A stretch of 64,000 nucleotides of DNA, from NCBI GenBank assembly GCA_947479535.1, contig CANJZQ010000005.1, positions 1-64,000 on the forward strand. Reading direction: 5' to 3'. A program made the position numbers and the translations under genes. Shown one piece after another: positions 29,623 through 38,555 of this stretch. Origin of the DNA: Oligoflexales bacterium (GTDB lineage: Bacteria; Bdellovibrionota_B; Oligoflexia; Oligoflexales; RGVZ01). Positions within the stretch are counted from its first letter, which is position 1. The number at the start of each line of letters is the position of its first letter. Under the pieces are notes generated by a model, which did not search any database, was not told where the DNA came from, and saw nothing but the letters and a program-made list of their open reading frames with translations.

Positions 29623-30814
29623 GGCGCATTGAAATGACCGCTGCAAGTGCGGTCAGAGATCCTGCCGCGTAAAATGGCCAGCTCTGGTTCAATTCGAAGA
29701 TGGCTCCCGCAGAAGCCGGACCAAGCACCCTGCCCAATGATGCAATCGACTGGTTCAGTCCAAGGGTACTGCCCTGCTCCGATGGATCTGCCGCACGCGA
29801 GACCATGGACGAATTGGATGGATTGAAAATCCCCGATCCCGCGGCGAGTATGACGGCAGTCGCCACCATAAGGGGAAAAATTCCAGTGTTGCCCGCCAGG
29901 GGGATGCTGATCATGGCGACTGTCAATAAAACCAGACCAGATTTTGCCAGGAGTTGCTCGCCAAATTTCTTGGTCAGTCTGCCGATCATGAAGCCTTGAA
30001 TTAGAACGGCAGTAAAGCCAACGACGACCAGATAGACGGCCGTCATTTGTGACGCCATTTGCAGCCGTGTTGGCCCATCATACTGCGAGCCAACCCATAT
30101 TTTTTCGATAAATAATCCAATCACCTGTTCCATGATTGCAAAGCCCAGCGTGTACACGAAAGTCATTGTGAAAAGGGTCGCAATATTGGTTCGCCGTGCA
30201 GCATGTTTGAGCGCGGCAAGGGAAAGGAGGCGCCGGCCCGGTGCGGCTGGGGCTCCCTTTTTCAGGGTTTCTGGCAGCATGAAGGATGCGAAAGCAAGGT
30301 TGCATAGAGCAAGCGCGGCTGCAAAAAAAGCTGGCCACACTGGAGAATACTGGCCAAGGATACCACCAATGGCTGGGCCAATGATAAAACCGAGGCCAAA
30401 GGCGGCACCAATCAATCCCATACCCTTGGCGCGATCTTCTGGTTTTGTGACGTCAGAGATGACGGCTTGTGCAGTGCCGAGGTTTGCATTTCCGAATCCG
30501 GCGAGCATCCGGGCGACAAAAAGGGTCGCAAGGGTTTGGGCGAGGCCAAAAACAAGGTGGCCGATCGCACTGATGGCGACGCTGAATAGAATGATGGGGC
30601 GGCGCCCAACGCGGTCCGAAAGTCGCCCCCAGAAAGGGGCAAAAAGAAACTGCATCAGAGAATACGAGGCGCCAAGGAGGGTGACTTGAGTTGCCGATGC
30701 GCCGAAGTTTTCGACGTAAAAGGGTTGGATCGGGATCATGATTCCGAAACCAAGGAGGTCCAGAAAAATGGTGAAGAACGCAATCATCAGTGGTTTTGAG
30801 TTTTTGGATTTCAT
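29600..30814 (-). CDS. MFS exporter, TetA-like
   Basis: This major facilitator has about 404 residues and twelve predicted helices. Characteristic stretches are FLDLLGFGIMIPIQPFY in helix 1, the loop 2-3 motif GRLSDRVGRRPIILFSV, and the antiporter-type motif GAAFGLGFIIGPAIGGILG in helix 5, which places it with H+-coupled drug exporters of the TetA type. I take the ATG at 30814; reading from an upstream ATG would overlap the murF leader region. The substrate cannot be told. Confidence 0.9.
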   Translation of the reverse strand: MKSKNSKPLMIAFFTIFLDLLGFGIMIPIQPFYVENFGASATQVTLLGASYSLMQFLFAPFWGRLSDRVGRRPIILFSVAISAIGHLVFGLAQTLATLFVARMLAGFGNANLGTAQAVISDVTKPEDRAKGMGLIGAAFGLGFIIGPAIGGILGQYSPVWPAFFAAALALCNLAFASFMLPETLKKGAPAAPGRRLLSLAALKHAARRTNIATLFTMTFVYTLGFAIMEQVIGLFIEKIWVGSQYDGPTRLQMASQMTAVYLVVVGFTAVLIQGFMIGRLTKKFGEQLLAKSGLVLLTVAMISIPLAGNTGIFPLMVATAVILAAGSGIFNPSNSSMVSRAADPSEQGSTLGLNQSIASLGRVLGPASAGAIFELNQSWPFYAAGSLTALAAVISMRLKPTAKG

Positions 30815-30902
30815 CAAATGAGGACCATGTTTCCAATCTGGGCAACGGGTTAACTCAAAATAGATCACTGCCAGCCCCGTGGCAACCGGGTTTGAGCAAG
30901 AC

Positions 30903-30924
30903 GCGCTATAATAAACAGGCCAAT
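30903..30924 (+). promoter_or_regulatory. Possible promoter element before murF
   Basis: A perfect TATAAT (30907-30912) within GCGCTATAATAAACAGG lies 25 bases before the murF ATG. No good -35 box is seen at normal spacing. The same GCGCTATAAT block occurs before ddl (36039). Confidence 0.4.
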
Positions 30925-30936
30925 GGAGGCCCTACC

Positions 30937-32475
30937 ATGCCAGTAAAAAAATCAGTCAAAGTTGCACCGAAAAAAATAGCTGTAAAACCTGTGGCGTCGA
31001 TCAAGCCTGTGGTGAAGGTGCCGGTTGAGCCGGCTTTTTCCGTTGGGCATGTCATCGAGGCCTTGCGTCCCTTGATCCGTGGTCAAATTTCAACAAAGGC
31101 CGCAGCCGTTGAAGTGAAAGCCATTCGTTTTGATTCGCGCCTTTGCAAGAAGGGCGATGTTTTTATGGCTCTGCAGGGCGAGCAAACCCATGGCCACGAT
31201 TTTATCGCGCAGGCAGCGAAGGCTGGAGTTTCTGTGATCGTTTGTGAGCGTCCAAGGCCTGAGGGGCTTGCAGATGCGGTAACGTTTATCGAAGTTGAAG
31301 ATGGCCTCCTTGCCTTTCGTAAGTTGACAGCCGCCTGGCGCGCCAGGACTACCATTCCGGTGATCGCCGTTGCTGGCAGTGTGGGAAAGACAACCACCAA
31401 GGATCTTCTTGCAGCGATGCTGTCGGGGAAGTTCAAGTCCGTGCTCAAGACAGAAGGCAGCCAAAACGGTTTTACGGGCATTCCCGTGACGCTTGCTGGC
31501 CTTGCCAAGGAGCACAAGGCTGCGGTGATTGAGGTTGGAATCGACGACATCGGTGCCATGGCTCAGCATATGGACATGATCCGCCCCACCATCACAATCG
31601 TCACCGCCATTGCGCCCGAGCATCTGGAAAAGCTGAAAAACATCGACACGGTCGCCGCAGAGGAAAACCTCGCTTTAAAGCGCACGGCGGCGACAGGGGG
31701 CGTTGCTGTCATCAACCTTGATGATGAGCATTGCAGACCTTTGGCAAACACCATCAAGGCAGAAAACCGGGTTGGTTTTTCCTTGTACCCAAAACTGAAA
31801 CCGCGCCCGGACGTGCTGGTGGGTCGCCTTGCTCAAGACGGACTTTCCATCGAAGTGTCCGGTGACATCCGTGGACAAAAGTTTGTGCGCGAGAAATTTA
31901 TCCTTCCGTTACTTGGCAAGCACAACGGAATGAATCTGCTCGGCGCAATCTGCACGGCATCTGTGGCTGGCGTTACCCCTGACGAGATGCGCAAGGGGCT
32001 GGAGTCATTCAAGCCAGGGTTTGGGCGTTCGCGGATTGAGCAACTCTCGAGTGGCGTGCTGGTGATTTGCGACTACTACAATGCCAATCCTGCGTCGGTT
32101 TCGGCAGCCTTGGACCTGCTGCGCGAGCGCTCCACCATCAAGGGCCGCCGTGGAAAAAAATACGCGTGCCTTGGTGACATGCTTGAGCTTGGTAAGGACG
32201 AGGAGCTTTTGCACCGCCGTCTGGCCGACAAGTTGGCGGCAACGGGTGTTGACAAGGTTCTGCTTTTTGGAGAACGGATGAAGTGGCTGGCCGATGAACT
32301 CAGACGCCGTAAATTTGAAAGCGACGTCGAACACTTCGAATCCCACGCCACCCTCTCGGATCATTTAAAAGAGACCCTGCGTCCAGATGACTACGTTTTA
32401 ATCAAAGGGTCGCGCGGGATGGCGATGGAGCGGGTCTGGGAGATCCTTCAAAGCCCTGTGGCACAAGACCTGTAG
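30937..32475 (+). CDS. murF: UDP-MurNAc-pentapeptide synthetase
   Basis: MurF adds D-Ala-D-Ala to the UDP-MurNAc tripeptide, finishing the peptidoglycan precursor. The N-terminal substrate domain (IRFDSRLCKKGDVFMALQGE), ATP loop VAGSVGKTTTKDLLA, VEVGI-type segment and C-terminal domain (YNANPASVSAALDLL) are all recognisable. GGAGG seven bases upstream fixes the ATG at 30937. The first 30 residues are a Lys/Pro/Val extension (MPVKKSVKVAPKKIAVKP) not seen in typical MurF. It is located away from other mur genes, but ddl, which makes its dipeptide substrate, is nearby. Confidence 0.96.
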   Translation: MPVKKSVKVAPKKIAVKPVASIKPVVKVPVEPAFSVGHVIEALRPLIRGQISTKAAAVEVKAIRFDSRLCKKGDVFMALQGEQTHGHDFIAQAAKAGVSVIVCERPRPEGLADAVTFIEVEDGLLAFRKLTAAWRARTTIPVIAVAGSVGKTTTKDLLAAMLSGKFKSVLKTEGSQNGFTGIPVTLAGLAKEHKAAVIEVGIDDIGAMAQHMDMIRPTITIVTAIAPEHLEKLKNIDTVAAEENLALKRTAATGGVAVINLDDEHCRPLANTIKAENRVGFSLYPKLKPRPDVLVGRLAQDGLSIEVSGDIRGQKFVREKFILPLLGKHNGMNLLGAICTASVAGVTPDEMRKGLESFKPGFGRSRIEQLSSGVLVICDYYNANPASVSAALDLLRERSTIKGRRGKKYACLGDMLELGKDEELLHRRLADKLAATGVDKVLLFGERMKWLADELRRRKFESDVEHFESHATLSDHLKETLRPDDYVLIKGSRGMAMERVWEILQSPVAQDL

Positions 32476-32576
32476 AAGTAGTTTTTAGTTTTTGCTGACA
32501 GCACCAAACCGATCCGATACCATCTTAGCAAGTAAGTGAAAAAGCTCAGTAACTCGACGCAATTTGGGACAAATCC

Positions 32577-33872
32577 ATGGGGAAGATCCATTGGATATGC
32601 GCGGCGTTCGTAACGCCACTGTTGGTCTCTGCCGCGGCCCTGGCAGGAACCTACGAAGATATTGCGCGTCCCTTCTCCTACGAGCTTTATACATCCGAGA
32701 TTTTTCCGTGGATTGACGGCGCCCGTCAGGGCGAGATCAATGACTCGGCTGGCAAGATGGCCGATGGCTTGAAGAAATTTGTCGACTCCACCAATCAACG
32801 CATAGAGATCGCCGTTTACGGTGTCCAGAAACAAGAGTGGTTTCTGGAATCACTGCGCTACCTGAAGCGTCGTGCCAATGACGTAACGGTCGAGGCGGTT
32901 GTCGACCAGCGTCAAGGCGAAGTTGATGATTGGGATCCGGAAAACTTTGATTACCCGGACACTGTGAAGATGGCCGGACTTCTTGGGTCGGGATCTGTAA
33001 AGCCTGATACAGACCGTCGGGGCAATGCCAACGTCAATTCGATCATGCACAACAAGTTCATCGTGGTTGATCGCAAGAAAGTATGGCTTGGCAGCGCAAA
33101 CATTTCCCACACCGACGTAGGCAGTGAGTACAACGCCAATGTCGCAATGGTGGTGAAAAACCCAGAGATCGCCCGGATTTATTCGGATGAGTTTCGTCAG
33201 ATGTTCCGGCACGGACGTTTTTCATCGGTAAAAATTCCACGGGCCGTTCAAAAACCGTTACGGTTCTCTGATGGTACGATCGTTGAAGTGTTTTTTTCTC
33301 CGCAAGATGATCCAATGAACCGCGCCATTTTGGAATTTATTCGACGCTCCAAACGTTCCCTCGACATCTCGATGTTTTTCCTGACGGATACCAAGGCTGC
33401 GACGGCTCTAAAGGACGCCGTCAAGCGGGGCGTCAAGGTTCGCCTGATTTACGATGCCCTTGCAGGATCCCATGCTGCATCAAAACACAGTTGGTTGCGC
33501 GATCAGGGCATCGACGTCAGGGTTGAGAACTGGGGCGGGAAAATGCACATGAAGGCCGCAATTTCGGACGGCACCGACGTGTTGCTTGGATCCCTGAACT
33601 GGTCGTCGGCGGGATCGATGAAAAATGACGAGAACACAATGGTGATCCGTCATAGCCAGGGCGTTGCAGGTGAAATGTCGGATTACTTCGCAGGCCTTTG
33701 GAGCACTCTTGGACCTGTTGATGATGGTGGCAGCGATCGTCGGGCCGGCCGTAATCCTTTGCGCGACCCGCGGGCAGAGGGGATCGAATCGATCAACTCC
33801 TGCCAAGATGGCATAGATAACGATCATGACGGGTCGGTTGACGCCGATGATGACGGATGCTCGATCCGCTAG
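32577..33872 (+). CDS. Secreted phospholipase D-like protein
   Basis: The 431-residue protein has a signal peptide (about residues 1-23) and two HxK active-site motifs of the PLD superfamily: IMHNKFIVVDRKKVWLGSAN (H158, K160) and MHMKAAISDGTDVLLGSLNW (H324, K326). It is probably a periplasmic or exported phosphodiesterase acting on lipid or nucleic acid. The last 25 residues read CQDGIDNDHDGSVDADDDGC, an Asp-rich, Cys-bracketed calcium-loop-like tail. The ATG follows a long untranslated stretch. The stop overlaps the convergent phosphatase gene by four bases. Confidence 0.88.
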   Translation: MGKIHWICAAFVTPLLVSAAALAGTYEDIARPFSYELYTSEIFPWIDGARQGEINDSAGKMADGLKKFVDSTNQRIEIAVYGVQKQEWFLESLRYLKRRANDVTVEAVVDQRQGEVDDWDPENFDYPDTVKMAGLLGSGSVKPDTDRRGNANVNSIMHNKFIVVDRKKVWLGSANISHTDVGSEYNANVAMVVKNPEIARIYSDEFRQMFRHGRFSSVKIPRAVQKPLRFSDGTIVEVFFSPQDDPMNRAILEFIRRSKRSLDISMFFLTDTKAATALKDAVKRGVKVRLIYDALAGSHAASKHSWLRDQGIDVRVENWGGKMHMKAAISDGTDVLLGSLNWSSAGSMKNDENTMVIRHSQGVAGEMSDYFAGLWSTLGPVDDGGSDRRAGRNPLRDPRAEGIESINSCQDGIDNDHDGSVDADDDGCSIR

Positions 33873-36025
33873 GCAGCCACACCCAACACAATCAACGTCC
33901 GGTCGTCCGGCAACGGTGTTTTCTGAAATCCTGAAAATTGCAGGACCAACTCCTTTATTTCGGAGGCCGTCTCCGCGGGCGCATCGGCATTAAGATTCTG
34001 ACGCAGAAAACGCACAAGGTGAGCAACCTGTTGGCTGGTCGTGAAGAACCCGTCGGTGGCAATCAGAAGAAACGATCCGCGCTCCAAGCGCATCGCGGAA
34101 AGTTTGCGGTTTGGCAGGATCACCGGCGCAATCGTCCAAATTGTTTTTTCTTCTCCCTCCACGCCGCCAGATGAGCGGGTCAGAAGCAAAGGCATGGGGA
34201 AATTTGACCGGAAGATTTCGATGGCTCCCGTCTTCACATCGAATTCAAGTCCAAGCATGGTGTTCATCTCTTCGTCGCCCCCAAGGCGATTTAGAAAAGA
34301 CTGCACTTGACCGTCGAACCTGACGAGGCGGTCGCGCCTCCGGTCTTGAACGACGCTACCTCCACTCCACAAGGTTTGGGCGATGACATTGGTGGCCGAT
34401 GCCTTCAAGGCTGCCTGGACGCCATGCCCCGTCAGATCTGACAAGATCACGGTGAGTTGCTGTGAGTGTAGATTCCAATCAATGAAATACATGTCCCCTG
34501 CAACATAGACGGCCGCCTCGTGATGGCAGTCGATCATGACCGGCAAAGGGATCTCTGGGATTCTGAGGAAAGTCGCCTGAACGGACTTTCCCAATTCCAT
34601 TTCACGTTCAATTGATTGGGCCCTGACCTCAGAACCAGAAAGTGCTTTAACCCTCGTCTCGAGGGATGAAATATTGATGAAAGCACTGAAGGCAAGGAGC
34701 CAGGCTGAAATTGGCTGAAGGATGTCCACCAGTTCCGTGAACAGTTCGTTTCTTGAAATAAAAGGAAGGTATTGCCCCAACGGATCGACGATCTGTTCAA
34801 AAAATCCGACAGCGGCAACACTGAGGGCTGCGACCCTCCACGGGAGTTTTCGGCCGACGAGGATTGTGGCAGCCCGCGCGCAAACGACAACTCCTGTTCC
34901 GCCTGCGATGATGTCACGGATGTTTGGGATCTCCGCAGGAAAAGTCCAGCCGAGTCGTTTTTCCTCAACGCGGACGTAGCCGTAGAGGAGAGATAATGGA
35001 ACTCCGAAGATGAACCACCATTTCGTTGACTTGGGCGCGATCCTGGCCAGCTGTAACGCAAAATAAATCCGGAACAGGTCGCCCATCTGAAAACAAAAAT
35101 TTGAGACAAGTCCCTTTTCAATGCCAGGCAACCAGTCAAACTTAAAGCTCATGGCGATCGCTTCAAAACCCATGAATAACGCTAGGCCCAGGGACTCTGG
35201 CGAGGCGTCGACGACAAGAAAAAGAACCAGCGCAAAAACAGCCATGATCATTCTGCCAACAAAGCCGACGTAGTCTCCTCGCCCGATCCGGTCGGCCGAG
35301 GCAAACTCGTTGAGGTCTTTGTACTCGCTGAATGGCATCACGAGCATGGACTGTTCTGCTTTCGATAAATCCGGAAGACCCACGGGCATCAAAGGCGGCT
35401 TTGCTTTTGGTTGTTTGTGCAACTGAATTTCAATGTCGAGCATTCCGCCTGGGATCTGCGACCCGCCCAAAGGCAGCGGCAAGACAATGCGTTCACCCTC
35501 TAAAAATTGGCGGACAAACCGTCCGTTGACGGTGACTTTTGCGGTTTTGAAAAACAAGGCAGGCAGGACTAGAACAGGCGGTGAAGTCGATTCAACGAGT
35601 GGGGCGGCCAGACCTGCTGGCACGCGGATTTGCAAAGTGACTTCCTCGGGAATGACCATCGTGGCGAGGTCTGCCCTTGAGATTTCGCCCTGGCCGGCGA
35701 TGTGCCAAACGAGGGCGTGTTCATCCGGCGCTTTGATCAGACTTCTGCCCGACACATATTTATCGATGCTTTGTCGGCTTTGTGCCAAGGCGATTAGAAA
35801 GATCATAAGCAAGGCAAAGAGGCTTGCAGTTACGGCCAAGGTCGCCGAATTTCGATTTTCGTCAACGGGGCGGCCTTTGGCGCGCAACGAATACCAGCGG
35901 TCAAAAGTTGCCGACGACAACCCTTTAATCATGATATTTTTTAGTTGTTTCCAGTACTTCAGCATACGCTCCCCATCCCAAATGGAATCGGCAAAAACAC
36001 GGGAGTCCGTAGTAAGGGTCGTCAT
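33869..36025 (-). CDS. Membrane SpoIIE-type PP2C serine phosphatase with sensory module
   Basis: The 718-residue protein starts with a membrane segment near residues 62-82. A periplasmic beta-rich domain of about 180 residues follows, resembling the extracellular part of 7TM-DISM receptors, then about seven more membrane segments (260-460). The cytoplasmic C-terminal SpoIIE/RsbU phosphatase (480-718) has metal-binding motifs VAGDMYFIDW, LSDLTGHGVQAALK, LLIATDGFFTTSQ and DDRTLIVLGV. It probably controls an anti-sigma antagonist cascade in response to an envelope signal, though no Rsb-type partner is in the window. An ATG at 35965 is an alternative start. Confidence 0.87.
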   Translation of the reverse strand: MTTLTTDSRVFADSIWDGERMLKYWKQLKNIMIKGLSSATFDRWYSLRAKGRPVDENRNSATLAVTASLFALLMIFLIALAQSRQSIDKYVSGRSLIKAPDEHALVWHIAGQGEISRADLATMVIPEEVTLQIRVPAGLAAPLVESTSPPVLVLPALFFKTAKVTVNGRFVRQFLEGERIVLPLPLGGSQIPGGMLDIEIQLHKQPKAKPPLMPVGLPDLSKAEQSMLVMPFSEYKDLNEFASADRIGRGDYVGFVGRMIMAVFALVLFLVVDASPESLGLALFMGFEAIAMSFKFDWLPGIEKGLVSNFCFQMGDLFRIYFALQLARIAPKSTKWWFIFGVPLSLLYGYVRVEEKRLGWTFPAEIPNIRDIIAGGTGVVVCARAATILVGRKLPWRVAALSVAAVGFFEQIVDPLGQYLPFISRNELFTELVDILQPISAWLLAFSAFINISSLETRVKALSGSEVRAQSIEREMELGKSVQATFLRIPEIPLPVMIDCHHEAAVYVAGDMYFIDWNLHSQQLTVILSDLTGHGVQAALKASATNVIAQTLWSGGSVVQDRRRDRLVRFDGQVQSFLNRLGGDEEMNTMLGLEFDVKTGAIEIFRSNFPMPLLLTRSSGGVEGEEKTIWTIAPVILPNRKLSAMRLERGSFLLIATDGFFTTSQQVAHLVRFLRQNLNADAPAETASEIKELVLQFSGFQKTPLPDDRTLIVLGVAA

Positions 36026-36038
36026 TAGTCCTGCAAGG

Positions 36039-36059
36039 CGCTATAATGACAGGACAATA
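36039..36059 (+). promoter_or_regulatory. Possible promoter before ddl
   Basis: TATAAT at 36042-36047 in GCGCTATAATGACAGGAC, with TCGTCA 17 bases upstream as a four-of-six -35 match. It lies in the short divergent gap between ddl and the phosphatase gene, and shares its GCGCTATAAT block with the murF upstream region. Confidence 0.45.
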
Positions 36060-36096
36060 TTTTTGATTTGCAGGATTGCGGGAATCCGGAGGAAGC

Positions 36097-37206
36097 ATGA
36101 CAAAAAAGACGCTGGTATTACTTTATGGTGGGCGGTCAACGGAACATGATGTTGCCTGTCGCAGTGCCGCTTTTGTCTATCGTTCGCTAAACCGTACAAA
36201 GTACGACCTTCATCTTGTCGGCATCGACAAGAGTGGTGACTGGTACCCACAGACTGACACAGCGAAGTGGGAAACAGACCCGGCTTCACTTCCGATCCAA
36301 CGCAACCAAAAGTCCAGTGCAACAGTTCACCATCCGCTGAACCCGCGAGATGCGCTGGCCGCTTTGTGTGGCCTCGAAACAAAAAATCTTTCGGACTGCA
36401 TCTTTTTTCCTATGATCCACGGCGCATCCGGAGAAGACGGAACCTTGCAGGGTTTTTTTGAACTGGCGGGAGTTCCGTTTATCGGTCCAGACACTTTGGG
36501 TTCTGCCGTTGGCATGGACAAGGTGGTTGCCAAGCGGCTTGCTGCTTCCGCCGGAATTCCAGTGGTACCCTTTGTTGAGGTAAACGATGAAATCTGGGCC
36601 GACGGGAAAGAGTCGATTTGCCGCCGCGCCATTGACCTGCTCGGGCTTCCCTTGTTTGTGAAGCCGGCGCGACTTGGTAGTTCTGTCGGCATCAAGAAAG
36701 TGAAAACGGCCGCAGACTTGCCGACAGCGATCGAGCAGGCTCTTGAATTTGACGACAAGGTTCTGATTGAGATCGGCCTTGAAGTTCGCGAGGTTGAGTG
36801 CGCCATGCTCGGGACAACACGGGCAAAGCCATCGGTTGTGGGGGAAGTGATCCTTGACGCGGATTTTTACTCGTATGAAGAAAAATACGCGAAGGATTCG
36901 CGCGCCTCGACCCGGGTTCCTGCCGATCTGACCCCCGAACTGACCCTGGAAATTCAAAAACTTTCTGGCCGGCTGTTTGAAGTCCTTTCCCTTTATGGCA
37001 TGGCTCGCGTGGATTGGTTTGTGGATAAAAAAACGGGGCAGATCTACTTCAACGAGGTCAACACCATCCCCGGCTTCACTGAAGTTTCCCACTATCCATT
37101 GTTCTGGTCCAAATCCGGCAAGGACGGCACCACCTTGTTGTCGGATCTGATCGAACTTGGCCTGCGCCGGGCAAAAGTCAAAGGCGCGCTAAAGCGCGAG
37201 GCTTGA
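36097..37206 (+). CDS. ddl: D-alanine--D-alanine ligase
   Basis: Ddl joins two D-alanines with ATP to make the dipeptide used by MurF. The 369-residue ATP-grasp enzyme shows LLYGGRSTEHDVACRSA at the start and MIHGASGEDGTLQGFFELAGVPFIGPD. The ATP-binding FVKPARLGSSVGIKKV, SYEEKYAKDS and the metal site FNEVNTIPGFT follow. GGAGGAAGC before the ATG supports this start over one seven codons upstream. It is slightly longer than most Ddl, with an insert after residue 60, but all catalytic residues I know of are present. Confidence 0.96.
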   Translation: MTKKTLVLLYGGRSTEHDVACRSAAFVYRSLNRTKYDLHLVGIDKSGDWYPQTDTAKWETDPASLPIQRNQKSSATVHHPLNPRDALAALCGLETKNLSDCIFFPMIHGASGEDGTLQGFFELAGVPFIGPDTLGSAVGMDKVVAKRLAASAGIPVVPFVEVNDEIWADGKESICRRAIDLLGLPLFVKPARLGSSVGIKKVKTAADLPTAIEQALEFDDKVLIEIGLEVREVECAMLGTTRAKPSVVGEVILDADFYSYEEKYAKDSRASTRVPADLTPELTLEIQKLSGRLFEVLSLYGMARVDWFVDKKTGQIYFNEVNTIPGFTEVSHYPLFWSKSGKDGTTLLSDLIELGLRRAKVKGALKREA

Positions 37207-37227
37207 TCGGGCGGTGGACGGCGGCCT

Positions 37228-37926
37228 TTAGAATGGAGGCTCAACCAGCCAGTTTCCGGCGATGACCGCGGCAAGGTTCTCGCAGGTCAACTGCGCGCCG
37301 GCCTTTTTCAAAACGACCTCTGGGTGTTGCGTGGTCAGCCCGACCGCAAACATCCCGGCCTTTACTGCGGCATGGATTCCGTGAACGCTGTCTTCAAAGA
37401 CAATGGTCCGTTTGTGATCCAAATGAGAGATGCCAAGGCGCATGGCACACAAAAGGAAAACATCTGGTGCAGGCTTTGGGTTCCTCACATCCTCAACCGA
37501 AACCACCAACGGAACGTCAAGTCCGAGGGTTCCCAACGTTTGTGTGATGAAGGCACGGTTTGCGTTGCTGGCTATTCCCCAGGGAAGATTCTGCGCCGCC
37601 AATCTTCTAAACAAATCCTTGGTTCCCGGCAGGGCTTCGACGGCATCTTTTTGAGATTCCAAAGCCTCTCGCTTCAGGCGAACAAGTTCAGGCGCTTTTG
37701 CGGGGTGCCCGGCCTCCTTGGCCAGCAGCATTCCGATGGCGCCTGTGGAATGGCCGATCAGTCTGGTGGGGTCGACCAAAGAACTGCCGAAGAGCGCGCT
37801 AGCGGCGGCCTCCCAAGCACGCAAGTGGGTGCCCAAGCTGTCGACAACGACGCCGTCGAAATCAAAAATGAAACCCGCTGCAGGTTTTGCCAAGGCGTTA
37901 TTCTCCTCAGTCGTGTATGCTTTCAT
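37228..37926 (-). CDS. HAD-family phosphatase (beta-phosphoglucomutase-like)
   Basis: The 232-residue protein has the HAD nucleophile motif FIFDFDGVVVDSLGTHL (residues 18-34), the motif II/III region (IASNANRAFITQTLG, NPKPAPDVFLLCAMRLG) and the closing acidic motif VFEDSVHGIHAAVKAGM. The cap sequence places it in the beta-phosphoglucomutase/phosphoglycolate subgroup; the substrate is unknown. Its start is only 20 bases from that of the divergent lspA. Confidence 0.9.
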   Translation of the reverse strand: MKAYTTEENNALAKPAAGFIFDFDGVVVDSLGTHLRAWEAAASALFGSSLVDPTRLIGHSTGAIGMLLAKEAGHPAKAPELVRLKREALESQKDAVEALPGTKDLFRRLAAQNLPWGIASNANRAFITQTLGTLGLDVPLVVSVEDVRNPKPAPDVFLLCAMRLGISHLDHKRTIVFEDSVHGIHAAVKAGMFAVGLTTQHPEVVLKKAGAQLTCENLAAVIAGNWLVEPPF

Positions 37927-37946
37927 TTCCAGTGAAAGGCAAGATC

Positions 37947-38543
37947 ATGCAGAAGCGAATTTCAAGGTCATTGCTGTGGTTGTTTCTGATGGTGATTGGA
38001 AGCATCACGCTGGACCAGGCGTCAAAGGTACACGCGGAGCGTTCGCTTCGTGTCTGGGAAGATTCCAACGACCTTACGGCGTATCGTGGACGGAGGGTTC
38101 CCCTTGGAGCCATTGGCAACGAACATGATGCCACAGGTCGCTCGCAATACATCGCACTCAACCTGAACTATGTTCGCAACCAGGGTGCCGCCTGGGGGAT
38201 GCTGTCTGACGCCAAAGACCATTTTCGAGTGCCGTTTTTCTTTTTGGTCACGGCGATCGCTCTGGTGGCAATTGGGTTCTACTTTCGCGCGACGCCGCCC
38301 CATCACAAGTTGGCCCGTTATGCCTTGGCCCTGATTTTTTCGGGAGCCATTGGAAATTTTATTGATCGCGTCCGTCTTGGCTACGTCATCGACTGGATCG
38401 ACGTACACTGGCGCATTTTTGGCTGGCAATATTACTTCCCAAATTTCAACGTCGCAGACTCTGCCATTACGGTTGGAGTTACCTTGCTGCTCGTGGACAC
38501 GATTTTGCTGGAACGTCAAAGGCAGATAGAGGGCCGTTTATAG
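37947..38543 (+). CDS. lspA: Lipoprotein signal peptidase II
   Basis: LspA cleaves prolipoprotein signal peptides in the inner membrane after lipidation. The 198-residue protein has four membrane segments and the family motifs TLDQASKV, NYVRNQGAAWGML (normally NxGAAFG), GAIGNFIDRVRLGYVIDWI and FNVADSAITVG, with the two catalytic Asp residues in the last two. It is longer than E. coli LspA because of an insert (residues 40-70) in the first periplasmic loop. Start chosen at the third in-frame ATG, with AAAGG upstream. It leads an operon with the Clp ATPase and a lytic transglycosylase. Confidence 0.95.
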   Translation: MQKRISRSLLWLFLMVIGSITLDQASKVHAERSLRVWEDSNDLTAYRGRRVPLGAIGNEHDATGRSQYIALNLNYVRNQGAAWGMLSDAKDHFRVPFFFLVTAIALVAIGFYFRATPPHHKLARYALALIFSGAIGNFIDRVRLGYVIDWIDVHWRIFGWQYYFPNFNVADSAITVGVTLLLVDTILLERQRQIEGRL

Positions 38544-38555
38544 GGGGTAACTTCG

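Noticed and set aside
35433..36149. A 238-codon plus-strand reading frame across the phosphatase gene
   Set aside because: Antisense to a clear SpoIIE phosphatase gene and its start region; Arg/Ser-rich composition typical of shadow frames.
36286..37092. A 268-codon minus-strand frame inside ddl
   Set aside because: Entirely antisense to the well-conserved ddl gene; no family features.
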